From assembly GCF_020882245.1 (NCBI RefSeq), contig NC_083598.1:35625858-35689857 (forward strand): a stretch of DNA of 64,000 nt. Reading direction: 5' to 3'. How positions within the stretch are numbered: the stretch's first letter is position 1; every line of letters starts with the position of its first letter. Positions 26,466 to 39,620 of this stretch are shown here, piece by piece. The translations under genes were made by a program, and so were the position numbers. The stretch comes from Rhopalosiphum padi (lineage: Eukaryota; Arthropoda; Insecta; Hemiptera; Aphididae). The notes beneath the pieces are model-generated. The model saw only the letters and a program-made list of their open reading frames with translations, was not told the DNA's origin and did no database searches.

Positions 26466-27155
26466 TATAACATAATATATTATTATACGCTCATTTGAAT
26501 TGTTCGATTTCAAAATAGCAAAATTAACTTCATTGGGTTTTAAATAAATAAAATATAAAAACAACATTCAAACGGACATTAGAACCATCTGAATACAAAT
26601 AGTATAATCATATTGATTTTGTATTATAATCTCCTTTCAGGTATCATGTAATCTCATCACATCGAGTCTGCTTATTTTTCTAGACGTTCGATTACTTCTG
26701 TGGTTGTGCCAAACGAAAACAATAGCATTACAGCTATGATTTTTTAAAAAACATCATAACCACGATAACTAGTAAGCAAATATATCGAGAGGAGTTAGAA
26801 TACAATAAAATTAAAATTAAAATATATCTAAATAAGTAATATTATTTACACTTTTAAGTTTTTAAATACCTCGCGGCATAGGTCGTTGACGTGTACGAAA
26901 CGGCAGAAAACTTTGAGTAGGTATAGCTGTGGTGTAGGTCAGCACCAGTCAGCGCTATAAACCTATTAAAGTGCTCGTAAATGTAACAATCCAGTACATT
27001 ATCTTGTATATTCGAACAATACAGGTGATAAATCAAAATCACTATACATTTCGGGAAACAAAAAAAACTTCTCATTTCTGTATTATGACGATGAAAACTG
27101 CGTAGAACATTTTTTTTTTTTTGTGCTGTATAGATATCGTATAATAATAATTGAA
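26466..27155. other. AT-rich spacer
   Basis: A 115-residue minus-strand frame (26854-27201) is present; it is aromatic- and Ile-rich and unrecognised. Considered chance. Confidence 0.45.
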
Positions 27156-27735
27156 AAATGGCCAAATGCATTGACTCGTATACCGCCGTTTTATCCATCA
27201 CGCTACGTCCACATAATAATAATAATAATAATAATATAATATATGTTTTGTTTGGTACGGTGTGCGAAAATCGACGACGGATAGGAACTCTTGGGTCTTA
27301 CGAGTGGCGGCGGCGTTTGGATTTCCGTGATGTTGGGCAATTAACACACGGTCTAGGTGGGTCGTGCGTGATTTCCATCGCCTGCTATCGTTCATTCCTA
27401 TCGGCCGGCATCGCTGCTAGTGCCAAGTTTTCCGCACACACCGAAAACTCGGTATCAATTAAATAATAATACCGCTGATACTATATATATATATATTATT
27501 AATATTATGTATAGGCACTATGCATTAATATAAATAGTATACGCGTCGCGATAAAACATCGTCTGGGTCCCGTATATAAGCTAATGAGGTGCAAACGGGT
27601 GATTAATGGTCGGATGTTTGTGTGCGTGTGTGTAGTGTGTCCTGGAAAATCGTGTGACGGTATTTCGGTCGAAACGACAGCGAGGTGTATCGGGAAAGCG
27701 TAAATGGGTCGCGTGACTTGCCCCGAAAACTTTAA
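27156..27735. promoter_or_regulatory. CpG-rich islet with (AAT)n array
   Basis: CpG-dense stretch containing an (AAT)n array at about 27213-27238, GGCGGCGG and a GTGTGCGTGTGTG tract at about 27618-27633. The frames read the AAT array as poly-Asn (plus) or poly-Tyr (minus) and lack any domain. Confidence 0.3.
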
Positions 27736-29790
27736 CGAATAAAATATATTATATTTCGGAAAAACGATACATTAATCGTTTTTCGATTTAATATTATTAT
27801 GCAAAACCAACAATTATTATAACATGGTTTAAGGCCGTCTCATATCCTTGTGAACAACAAAATTCTATACTACACTGTCTACACTATATAGATACAATAA
27901 GGGACTATTGGGTCATTAAAATATTAAGTTAGTCTAACTTTAACATTTTCTCAGATGGAAAAATGACACGGATGTAATTGTAATTATGTAACAAACATGT
28001 TTTTTGGTTTACATTATTATATATTGTTAACTAAAACAAATGGTTTTGCAATTTTTTGATTGCTATGGGCATTTTTCCAAAGGAACAACTGTGTATGCAG
28101 CTTCAATTACCTTGTTGTATACATTTCATTCAGAGTTCTTAATTGTATATGGTATAGAAATATGTATTGCGAGCTTTCGAGATCCATTCAACATTAGTAG
28201 ATTTAAATTTAAATACACAGTTATAACCAAGATTATATAGGTTATTATAGTACACTACGGCTGCGTATCTTTGCATGTGTCATTTTTATACATTCGTTTG
28301 ACACTTGGAACACAAGTACCTAATACAACCATTATAAGCACGCAACACGCATTGAGGAGATCCGGGTATAATTAATAAAATTTAAAATAAATATGATGAA
28401 AAATCACTAAATTAAGGACACTTTTAATACATACCTATCAACATAAAGTTGACGGTTTATTATATAATTAATATCATGCTGCATGCCAACAAATAATTCA
28501 ACTCAAATTATCCAATTTGCTTATGTGAGTCCCAATCCATGGTTACGTCTTTGCGTGGTATACCACACATACACACATACTACTAGTATGTAAATCCATA
28601 ATAATTATCATTTATATCTAGGTGATTATAACGTGTTTTTTTTTTTTTAATACAGAATAACTAGTAAAATACATATATACTTAAATATTCAAATGTTAAA
28701 TAGTATATTTAATTCAAAAGATACATATTTAAAACCATCCCAATCAAGATCATCATCTCTTTCTATAGCTGCAATAACTATATAGGGTGTCAAGTGGCGG
28801 TCGTTATTGTTAAATAATTAATTAAAAGTTCGATTTGATGATATTTCAGTTTGCATAATTTAACCATACTCTCGTATAATTTTATAATTTTAGTACTGTT
28901 AGTTTTAAATACTAGTATTGACTAGTATCTATTTATAATCAACTAGCTGTATAACCAGACTTCACTGGGGGGGGGAAGTGTAAATTATTACATTGCTATT
29001 ACATAATATATCGTATTTTCACCTCAGTACACTAAGAAACATGCTACGCATACGGTCCACCAACTCGTATATTAGTTTTTTTTTTTTTTTTTAAAGAAAA
29101 ACCAAATTTTTGTGTGAGTGTATGAGAAAAAGTACATTGCAAGATTGTTTATACAATCATAACTATATTTGTTGTAAAAAAAATTAACTACACGATAAAA
29201 ATAATCACATTTAAATCAATAGTTTCCGAGATTATCTTAAACATAATATATATATATTTATTTATTACCATGAAATATATATGTATATAATATTGGCTAG
29301 ATCAAAAATACCTTAAATTCTAAGATCGCTATGTATGTAGTCTATAACAATATAATATGTTTTAAAAATTGAAATAAATCAAATAATATGTTCGTTGCGT
29401 ATTATTTTAGTAAAATAATATTTCACTATGTCCGTTAATGTAGCATAATTACTATTTATTATACAGCAAGCTGCATCAATCTGAATCTGTGTTGGTGTGA
29501 TATTTTCTTTGTACTATACTAGTATGTGAAATTAGTAGGCAACTAAAAAAAGAGAAAACACAAGAATGCCGACCATTGTCGTTATAGATTTTATAGATTA
29601 TCGAATTATTATAATATTACCTTGTCAAAAAATTGCACTACGAGTGATAGGTACCTAAAATATTGGTTTGAGCGACAATCGTCCGCTTATTTAGTGAATA
29701 TCATTATAGTCTAATAATGAATCGATCGACAGGTACCAAGGTTCAGATAAATAATAATAATAATAATAACAAATCACGAAACCATATCTG
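27736..29790. other. AT-rich spacer
   Basis: No gene seen. A possible repeat fragment at 28942-28980 is listed separately. T homopolymers at about 28637 and 29075. Confidence 0.5.
28942..28980 (+). repeat. Possible degenerate interspersed-repeat end
   Basis: CTAGCTGTATAACCAGACTT followed by CACT and a G run resembles, by eye, the CTAGCTG...ACTTCG motif seen at the ends of common arthropod interspersed repeats. Identification is from memory of the pattern only, and the rest of the element is not visible. Confidence 0.2.
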
Positions 29791-32560
29791 TGATGGATGG
29801 TTGTGCGTATGAGTGTAAAGGTAGGTTTTCCTGCAGCGTCTAAAGCCGCGGCTGATTGCCGCACAGAGACTGCAGTTTTTTATAGTATATGTGACGTTTA
29901 ATGCTATGGCTACTCTTATTATAATAACTTATAACATATAATAACTTGTTCTCATCTAAACAATCAACATGTTATATACATTACAGCGCTAACAGGCGTA
30001 TCTTGGTTTAATGTACCTTATAGCTCACGTCAAATCGAGGTCGGTGTATGTCGCTCTGCAGTATACACGAATTCCACTGAAATCGGCAGTCCGCCACGAA
30101 GTTATTAAGCTACTACACTACTACAGACATACATTGATTATTAATATCTATATCTATAACTTTATTAAGAAACCGAAATCGATACGTACGTTTGTGGTGT
30201 ATATGCACACACATTCAGTCATGTCTATCGCAGATGTGGTTCTGAAATTCGGTGTATCCTATAGTCTCAAAGAATATAATATGTGTGCGCAATTTGTTGC
30301 GAATTGAACAAGACGGGACTCCGGAGATTGTCGAATACCCACTAAAAAACGTATAATATTTTTTATATAATACAAAGAGGAGAAACAAGATCGAAATTAT
30401 AATATACCCAGTACCTACGTGGCCACGTGGTGTTGATACTTCGCCGCCGTCGTGGAGTCGCGATTCCGGACGAGCATCGGAGCAACACGAAACAGACCAG
30501 CAAAATATGCATCACGTTGCGAGCGAATTCCGCGCGCACAGGACGGACGTGTATTATATTATTATGTTATGATAATATGAAGTCTTCGAATACCTGCCAG
30601 TCGGTTCGGATATAAACATTGAATAATTAATTCTCGGGTTATACGACGTTCGATTGTATTCGTATATTATGTTATGATTAAATATCACCGAGCTGCCGAT
30701 GCTATCAGATATGCATACACGTACAACACACATGCATAATATGATGTATAATGTGTGTAGTGTGTACCATAATAAACCCACAGCCATTCGCTGTCGGGTC
30801 GGACAGTTTAAAACAAACATTTGGTCATTAATCTTTCGGCGTTACGTGTCAGGTTTATAATTACACAAAGTCGTTTCGTTTTTAATTTTACCTTGCCCAA
30901 TTGACGGTTTACTCTCCGTCCGCGAGTTTTGATGTATTAATTATGCTGCGGCTTAATAAAAATATATTATTATTATTATTATATATTTTATTATTACATC
31001 ACGGACGCGGTCGGACCGAGACGAGACGACGGCTACTCTTCGTCGGAATTTTCGGTCCGGCGCGTGTGTTTCGATCGGAAACATTTTAGAGTTTCGTCCG
31101 CAACACATATTATTAATATTATTATATTGTTGTGTAAAAATAAAGCGGGCTTAAAAAAAAAAATTTAAATAAACTATCGTCGTTATATTAATAAGCCGAC
31201 TGAGACATGCGGCAAAAAGACGAGCGGTGTAGTGCGCGTATATATTATATTATATAGTATACGCGATGAGATGATACAATGATACCATTATATATATATA
31301 TATATATATATAAACACTATGACCTCTTTGTATTGACCCGGTGTCATTGATTTATACCTCGCGACTGCGTTCGATTCTTATCGATATCGCTTAGGTAATT
31401 TTCCAATTCTGGCTCGGACGCCCGTTGAATAATAAAAAAATAAAAAATAAAACTCCGCACACCATTAGTACACGTTCAACTACAGCTGTAATATAAACAG
31501 CCGCACATTTTAAATATTATTACGAAATCCTGCGAATCTTTTATCCCTCCCACCGCGAATGCCGCCGCTGCAGACACTTCAATCGCCGTATAGATGTTAA
31601 CATAGATACAGAATATTATTACGCATAGATGTATATTATGTATAGGTATAGGTATAATAGTAGCCGGATAGGTGTATAGTGATTTACGCAGCGTGATTAT
31701 GCAGCGTGCTACTAGTTTTTCGACGACGGTCGCCGATTGCTGTTTATCGATATATAATGTTATAGGCGATTAAAAAAAAAAAAAGGGGAAAAAATAAACG
31801 TATACATTATTAATACTATTATTATTATTATTATTACGCTCTACGCGATTCTTGGACCTGTACGCATATAATATATTATTATAATTGGCGGTAGGAGGTG
31901 GTGGACTTGGCGCTTATAGAAAAACATATTATAGGTAGGTACTTATTGCTGCAGTCGCAAACCACTATAGCTATTATAGGTATTTCGTCTTGAGAATAAT
32001 TAGTTTTCATGTCTATAGCTAGTCGCACGAGTGGATATTATTATTATTTTAACATTAGACGTATGGCGAGTATATAATATTATTATGTACGCTTAAACCG
32101 ATGTCCTATTGTGACACCGCAGGACGAGAATGATCACCAACGTCGCCAAACGTATAGGAATACCTTAAATACAGTTGCCTCTCATCTATACGCTCAGTTT
32201 ACCTAATTGGCAACTTTGCATACATTTTTTGTGCTCGGGGACATAAAGTATAGCGCGTGGACGAATAACGTTAATAATTAAATAGTATATTATTATAATG
32301 ACATATTATATAACTGGTATGCCGTAAACGTGCGAGAATAACGATAAGTATTATAATAACAATATATTATAATACAGAGTAGGTATATGCACTTTATACG
32401 ACGAACCGATAATATTTTATTTTTTGGTCGAAAAATGCGATATATGTAAATAATTTATGTTAATAAATAAGCCGAGACTAGCGAGTTACGAGTTATTATG
32501 TAAGTGAACTGTGCGGCCGCCCGGGGCGTTCGGGGCGAGGGGTATACTACCATTATATTT
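29790..32560. promoter_or_regulatory. Broad CpG-containing region
   Basis: Alternating balanced or CpG-rich segments (strongest at 30420-30560, 30900-31090, 31540-31590 and 32500-32540) with TA and TTA arrays (about 31290-31311 and 31819-31836). A 98-residue frame at 30011-30307 has even composition but no domain I recognise, and no splice or regulatory context supports it. Best read as a regulatory or unmethylated region. Confidence 0.25.
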
Positions 32561-32929
32561 TAACAATATTATGCATATACGATATTCAAGAAATTCAAAA
32601 GAACGAAAATTCATATTACAATATTATGACGTACAAAAACATTATCGTGTTTACTAAAGTGTATATAAAATTATAAACATTAGAAAAATATGCACATAAT
32701 GCCGGAATGCATCACTCTTATACACATTGTTCAGCGATCGATTATTGAGCGATGCTCGGATTTCGTTAATGTCTAGAACATATTAGTGTGGGAGTATAAT
32801 AGAATTTAATTCCCCGCGATACACAGAGTTTTCTAATATATCAAAAAGCGCCTCGAGAACTTACGTATACACTGTACTTGTAACACGAATTTACGAGGAA
32901 ATAAAAAGGCACAATTTGAGTCTGTGAAA

Positions 32930-32932
<3 letters not shown>

Positions 32933-32969
<37 letters not shown>
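32933..32969. repeat. (TC)n microsatellite, GAGA-type tract
   Basis: About eighteen TC units (GA on the other strand), followed by a shorter TCTCTC run to about 32980. In insects, long GA tracts can bind GAGA factor and lie near promoters or Polycomb elements; whether this one does is unknown. Confidence 0.9.
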
Positions 32970-32977
<8 letters not shown>

Positions 32978-32980
32978 TTC

Positions 32981-34730
32981 GGATTTAGGACAATTGATGG
33001 GCTAACGAGGGATAACAAGGACAGCTGGGTAGAAAATGAGTCAAACATTACATACAGCTCTTTTATTAGCAACGCTGCTAATATGAAAGTTCATAAAATA
33101 GGTGTCTAAGGATTTTCCGTCAAATCCTAAACGTTTCTTTCCGGTTTTAACCGTTATATATAATATAATATAATACTATTATAGGCGTTTCTCGTTAGTC
33201 TTCAAACATCGCGTCGTATATGCCACACATCACGTATATATCTAATGATGTTTATTTGACATAAAATTTAATCAACGACATTTGATAAAATACAATAAAG
33301 GAAATTAATTTAGGTAACTATATCAAGAAATTACCAAGGTTGTATAACTTATATTATTTATACAAAGAAATATAAACAATTATTGTAGACTGAAATTTAA
33401 TTTTTAAACAATATTTTATTATTAATATGGATATAAAACCTATTAAGTTTATCAGTTAACAATAATTTTTAAATAATGCAATATAATTATGTTGAGATGT
33501 CGTTACTTTATAAATCGTATATTTAACTGTACAAAACAATACAAATTATATTCTAATGTTGTTGACGTAAATTCTTTTTATTTTTTTGACAAATTTATAC
33601 ATTTTGTTTTTATTATAGAGTATAGTTTTTATACATAATGACTAGGAATTGTTTACTAAAATACATCGAGTGGTTGTTTACGAGACGTTTACACGCAAAC
33701 TTTGTTTTTATTGCCAACTTTTTAAATTTTGTTTGAATATTCAAAACATGAGGTGTTATAATAGTATTCATAAATGACCTTGCCGTAAATTTAGATTTCA
33801 CCGTTCACTATATACATTTCATGTCATTTAATTCTGGCGCATGGGGAGGTATATTTATATGAACATATTTATTCGAGCACATAATATTGTTTGTTGTGTT
33901 TTTCTTTTTTTGCCTGGAAACTTATTGCAAGGTCCAACGTTATTTATTATATGTCCATCATACGAGTGCGATGAATTCTGTCCAAAGTAATGTTGTGTCG
34001 TAAAATATTTCCTTGAAATAGGTGCATATAATATGTAAAAGAATTTTAGAGAAAAAAGTGTGGGATAAAAGGAAATGAAAGTTTTTTTGCAACCGTAAAT
34101 CATATGTAAAAATTCATGAAAGGAAAAATATTTTCCTGGTCGACTAAAAGCATCAACAATTGTTGTGTATAAAAATCGTTTCCGACCGGAGGTTTGTAAA
34201 AACTTGCATTTGTCCTGTGTTTTTGGGTTGAATCAAAAAAAGTAATTATTTAGTTGGTTAAAATATGAAATTAAAAACAAAAAAACTAACATTATACGTA
34301 TAAGTAGTAAAAATTATCTGATTCGTTTGGTAATTATTTAAAACTAAACAGAACAAATAGCATTTAAAATTTAGTAAATCAAATTTGACAGCTGTTTACA
34401 TCATAATTTAATTTGACGATATTTTGTATTATGTAGATATAAATAATATCAACGATAGAATGTATCTGCCAAAACTCAATTCTGTCATACTTTTTGTTGA
34501 AAAATACCTTATAATGTTATTTACTTAGTCGATAAGTCAGTTACAAATGTTAAAATAATATTTATTTTTTACTTTATCTTATAAGTAACTCTGTGTTATA
34601 ACTATCAAGTTTTAGTCCTAAGTTTAACATAATAATATTTAAAAGGTTATTTCGCGTAACATGACCCGACATGAGCTTATTTAAGGATTTAAAAATACTC
34701 AAATTGTAAAATATTTATAATATTCGAGAG
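32981..34730. other. AT-rich spacer
   Basis: Mostly A/T-rich with a moderately complex patch around 33620-34220. Its short minus-strand frames (33613-33801, 33855-34103) are unrecognised. No other feature. Confidence 0.5.
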
Positions 34731-36000
34731 AGAAAAAAACGGACGACAGTGTTTTTTGTTCCGGCTCAGCGTACCTATACGTATATAGCTTTGTATACTT
34801 ACTCATCACCAGTTTATATTACACTCATATCCGGTTTACAGGGGCCGCGGGTCTAATCGAATCACCCCATGGACCTTTGGCTTTTGTCGTAGGTACAGCA
34901 ACATTATTCAGTTGTCGTCGCGGCGTGTAATTTCCTCAAAAGGCGCAATATAATAATAATATAGTACAATATTATAATATAATCGGCCTTTGCGCGTACT
35001 ATACCCGTCGCCGCCGCGGCGTAAATCACGAAACGACGAGGACGACATCGATAACATTGCAATATTGTGTTTTACGTATAGGAACACACATATAGGTACC
35101 CCTACACACCAGAACACGGTCGAAACTCTGGCAAACCGGACACGGCCGGGAAAACGGCGCGGACTTTGCCGTCGTCACCGGCGGTGGAGGGCGTACCATG
35201 GGAACCGATAATATTCTATTAAAATAAAGTCCCGGGCCCGGTACACTATGCGTATATTATACTCTATTACGAACAACAACAATAATAATAATAATATTAT
35301 ATACACCCACTCACGGTTTTCACTCGGGCCCGCGTCGTTGTCATAAATTATTACCGAACGGACGGCGGCGGCGGCGGTAATGTTATATTGTGTTCCGACC
35401 GTATTATATACACAATATTGTTGTATTAATATTGTGCGCGCGAGCTCGCGTGTGTGTGTTCGTGTGCCTTTTCCCCGCGCACATATTATCATATACATAT
35501 ATAATATATTTATTATATTATTATAATAGACTATACACACCACACGTAGGTATAATATTATTATTTCTTATTCTTCTTCTCGGGTTTTTTTTATTATTAT
35601 TATTATTATTATTTTTTTATTTTTTCCCCGGCAACAAACCCGAATAAAATAAATAACGAAACTGCGTTCGACTACGGTGTACGGGGGAACCCGCACGAAA
35701 GTCGGAGGCGCGCCCGGAACGTCACGCGTTATTAATGCACTTATATCATGCGCATAATTACAAATGCACCGCCGCCGACGATGACCGAAGATGAGGCATC
35801 TGACGGCCGCACGCCGTCTTCGGAGATGTTTAAACGTTCCTAGTGCGCGTACATAAACAAACAACGCGAACACAACCGGTTGCGGAAAACGTAATTGGGA
35901 TTTTCTATCTCTCTCTGTTTTTATTTATTTTGTTTGGTGGATTATTCGCTACACGGCTCACACGACGCGCCGTGTAGTTTTTCGTAAGTACATCGTATTA
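34731..36000. promoter_or_regulatory. CpG-rich region with strand-opposed frames
   Basis: Strong CpG density (34840-35260, 35340-35480, 35640-35880), GGCGGCGGCGGCGG at about 35365-35378 and a (TTA)n array at about 35590-35613. The 122-residue and 101-residue minus-strand frames here read through TAA/TTA arrays as Leu or Ile runs. Candidate regulatory island; no promoter element can be fixed. Confidence 0.3.
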
Positions 36001-37530
36001 TTACATTAAATTTGAAAACAGACTGATGACGACAACGCGATAATTTTTTTTACTCAAACGTCGTGTTTGCCGCCAAAGTTTTCTGTACAACGTTACGATG
36101 TTTGTGAATTCCACAAAAAAAAAAAAAAGACTGACAATTCGATCGTAAATATTGAAATCGTATACGATAATATTCTGATGGTGGCGGTTTAAAACGCCAC
36201 CAATATCGCGGATAAATACTATACGTTATTTTATTCACGTTAATGTCATCCAAGACATATTGATACGACAAGCATAATAATATTATCATTAAAAAAATAT
36301 ATATGTAATATGTTACATTTGACATACAACTAAATATTCCTGTTCCGGAGTACAATGGATAAAAAAGTATCATGTACATTATTATTCATATTTAATGTTT
36401 ATGACGGAGTTGGTATATTTTTTAAATACGCCGTGTGTTTATTTATAAATTACAACATGTACGTTGACTCAAGTCATCTATCATAATATAACATTATAAT
36501 TAAACGGCGTTATTAACTGACTAAAACATTGAGATTGCAATTTTTCGGTCGTTAATAATATAAGTTATAATACTATATGAATACTGTATACTGTACAACT
36601 ATATATACATACGCATAAACTTACTTTTTGTTGTTTAAAATATTATGAGAATGTTAAATAATGGTAGTCTATTAGATTCTACTATTCTACTTTTGAATCC
36701 ACACGGTGTAGTAGCAGTTAAATGAATCATTATTTTTTAAGATTTAATACATTAGTCACTCAAGTATTACACGAAAACTAAAATGAGTATGAATAAAAAT
36801 ATAAAATACGTTTCAAACTGTAGCTAATAATATTTATATTCTGAATATTTTCTAGTATTACAGAATCCCTACTGTGAGTGAAACAAATTATCAAGTAAGT
36901 TTCAGGGAATAATATTTCAAGGCTGTTGTGGTATTATGTTGCAGCATACACGACTTTACGACATGTCATTCTAATACCGACAAGAAATCTAACAGTGTAA
37001 CTGATGGCTTCAAAAATAATACCAGAAGTACTGTAGGACTTAGATGTAAAGCCTAACAATGAGTTAATTCAAATATAAACATTATAATTTAATGATAAAT
37101 GTTCAAAATATTACTCAAGCACATATTAGGTGATATATTAAGTCATAACTACAAATTCATATCATGAAAATGTATTTATCATCTAGATGTTTATAGTTAA
37201 CATTATGAAAATTCGTTTAAATATAAAGCGGCATTTAAAACAAATAAAATATTGAGTAAAAAATTACAAAGTTTGATGACATGAGAAATAATGTCAATAG
37301 TGTCCTCACTGCCCTTTTTGTATTTGTATTTAGTTCATAATAATAAAACGAATGATGGCTGTTTATTACTATTCATAAGTGTTTGGATGCGGAGGGTTCC
37401 ACTAATCAGACCATATAACAAGATTCATATTATTGTAAATGCATAACTAACTCGAATAAGCATTTCATTTGTAATCATGACTAAGCAACAGCTTTTTTAA
37501 GCAATTTGAAAAATATAAAATAATACGCTG
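36001..37530. other. AT-rich spacer
   Basis: A-homopolymer at about 36114-36128. The 109-residue minus-strand frame at 36050-36379 contains a Phe run from that homopolymer and is rejected. Otherwise nothing seen. Confidence 0.5.
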
Positions 37531-38110
37531 CTCCTTTGAGCCAAACTCGTGTTATTAACTTTCACGATGGGGTAGAACGCCGTTCTATTTTTCATCCCCC
37601 GAGTCCGCATAATATCGTTTACGGTTGTCTCTTTTTACGATTTCACCGTCAAAGGGGGTCGGAAAATTGGAAATGTAAAACCGTGAAATCCACAACGGTA
37701 TTCCTTTTATCCTGCAGCGTCACACATATTCGTATACCAAATGTATATATGTATTTTTATACGCACACATAATATACTGGCATAAAGTCGCGAATGTGGC
37801 ACACGGCATCCACCCCTCTTGTCCCTCGTAATAGTTTTTTCTTCCCTTTTTCTCATTGCAATTGCACGTGGCCGTCAGTCTTGTTCCAATTAAAGGAGCC
37901 CCATGGTAAATAATCTTTGTCTCGCGGGGGGTCCTAGGGCCACCGGTCTTTTCCTTTTGTTTCGTATACAAATAGCGGGGGTGTGATAATCTTTTGCGAT
38001 ATTAGCGTTAAGCCTTTGGGTGGCTTAATATTACCGCAATGTACCCAGAAACTTGGAACGCGATGATAATCATTGCCATTTAGCCGATTCTGATAATTCT
38101 ACTACACGTG
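37531..38110. promoter_or_regulatory. Candidate conserved noncoding block (about 580 bp)
   Basis: One of the largest compact complex blocks in the window. Two sub-blocks, about 37540-37735 and 37795-38110, are separated by a short TA-rich hinge. They lack repeats, carry runs of C or G (CCCCCGAG, AAAGGGGGTCGG, CGCGGGGGGTCC) and words such as CAATTAAAGGAGCC and GATAATCATTGCCATTTAG. Opposed short frames exist, but none is recognised. Composition and compactness suggest an enhancer cluster. Confidence 0.35.
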
Positions 38111-39040
38111 TTTGGAAATCGCCTCTACGATACAAATTGTGTTTTCCGATACACGAACCAATATAGTTCTCACTATTGATTCACGGTGAGCAACATACAT
38201 TACTGCAAAACATATGCAATGACGTATCACCTTTTCTAAAAAAAAAAATGTCAAAAGCAAAAGCGTCACGAGCAAAAGGCACAGTTCAATAAAATGATAA
38301 AAATATTAATTATTTATCTTAGCGAAGTATACTTTTAATTTGGATTGTATTCGTTTTTATCATTATTTCAGAAAACATTAAACATGAGTCTCATGGAGTT
38401 ACAAATTTATCCTACTAGTATAGAGTAAAAACAAGAATCGTGCGTCGAACTTAAATTTTCAAAATAAAATTATTTCAATTTGAAATACATAAATATACAT
38501 GTTAAAAATACTATACATCTATAGTATACGATATTATTGTATTACGTCTATAAACAATAATTGATCAACTATACATCTATTAAACATAATAATATACGTA
38601 TAATAGTTGACTTATCATAGCATGACAAATTAGTAATAAGCAACATCATTGTAATGTTAGAGTAATTTTAATTATGTACTTATTAGCATTTGTTTATGCT
38701 AACCGTTAAATCGATACTTATTATAACAGTTATAATTTGATAAACATATTTTAATTAAGTGACAATATAATTTTTAAATATTATATTATGTTTAATCGTG
38801 GGGAAAACCACTAAAACAGTATATATAGTTATCGGATTTCTACGCCCATATATAATTTCAGTGTGCATTTGAACTTGCAAAGTTATACGCTTAATAATGT
38901 ACTGTACCGCGTCTTACTTATTTGTTAGTCTTTAAACTTGATAAAGGGCAATTAACATAATTTGAAAATTGTTCACATAATAATATTAACAATGTTGCAC
39001 GTTGTACAGAACTTTGGAGAAACAGTATAGTGTGACACTA
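38111..39040. other. AT-rich spacer
   Basis: No gene, repeat or block seen. Confidence 0.55.
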
Positions 39041-39620
39041 ACCAAAAGGGTAAATAGTTTACAAACTCGGTGTGGACTTTGAAGCCACCATCGTCTTGAC
39101 AATTGTCAGTGATAGTAGACGAGCATTTTGGCTCTGAGACGTGCAGAATTCCGATCTACCAATTCCTCGATGACAGCCAACTATATACTGTTATATAGCT
39201 AATTCAAATTTGCGGTTAATTATCGCGGCTATGTACTGCGACACACGACATCGTGTGCCGATGGAACAAATATTGTGGTGCGCATCATACATAATACACG
39301 ATAACATAACGTCATGTATAATATTATACTTGTCAAGTTTTAATTAATTTCCGGTGCAATAGAGTACCGCAGCTGACGTTTATTATCGTCTGTGGGATAT
39401 TATTACGATAACAATATCACTATAATATTCGTTTATTATAAAAACTGACGCCAAGACTACAATTGTAGCACTTCAGTGTGTAACGACAGTTCTTCTTATC
39501 TGTACGGCGGGGGGTGGCAAATGGACTGTGAATCGTACGCGCATGCGAACGACACGCGCGTTTGGGGTGAAAGGGGAATTAGCAAATTAGAAAAGCCGAA
39601 CGTCTCATAAATACGATAAT
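39041..39620. promoter_or_regulatory. Candidate conserved noncoding block
   Basis: Complex sequence at 39050-39190, including the 12-bp perfect palindrome TGACAATTGTCA (about 39097-39108), followed by a CpG-containing stretch to about 39600 with GCGCATGCG and CACGCGCG words. No credible frame. Confidence 0.25.

Noticed and set aside
35175..35873. Two minus-strand frames of 101 and 122 codons
   Set aside because: Both contain Ile or Leu runs produced by TAA/TTA arrays and show no domain.
36050..36379. 109-codon minus-strand frame
   Set aside because: Includes a Phe run from an A homopolymer and AT-driven residues throughout.
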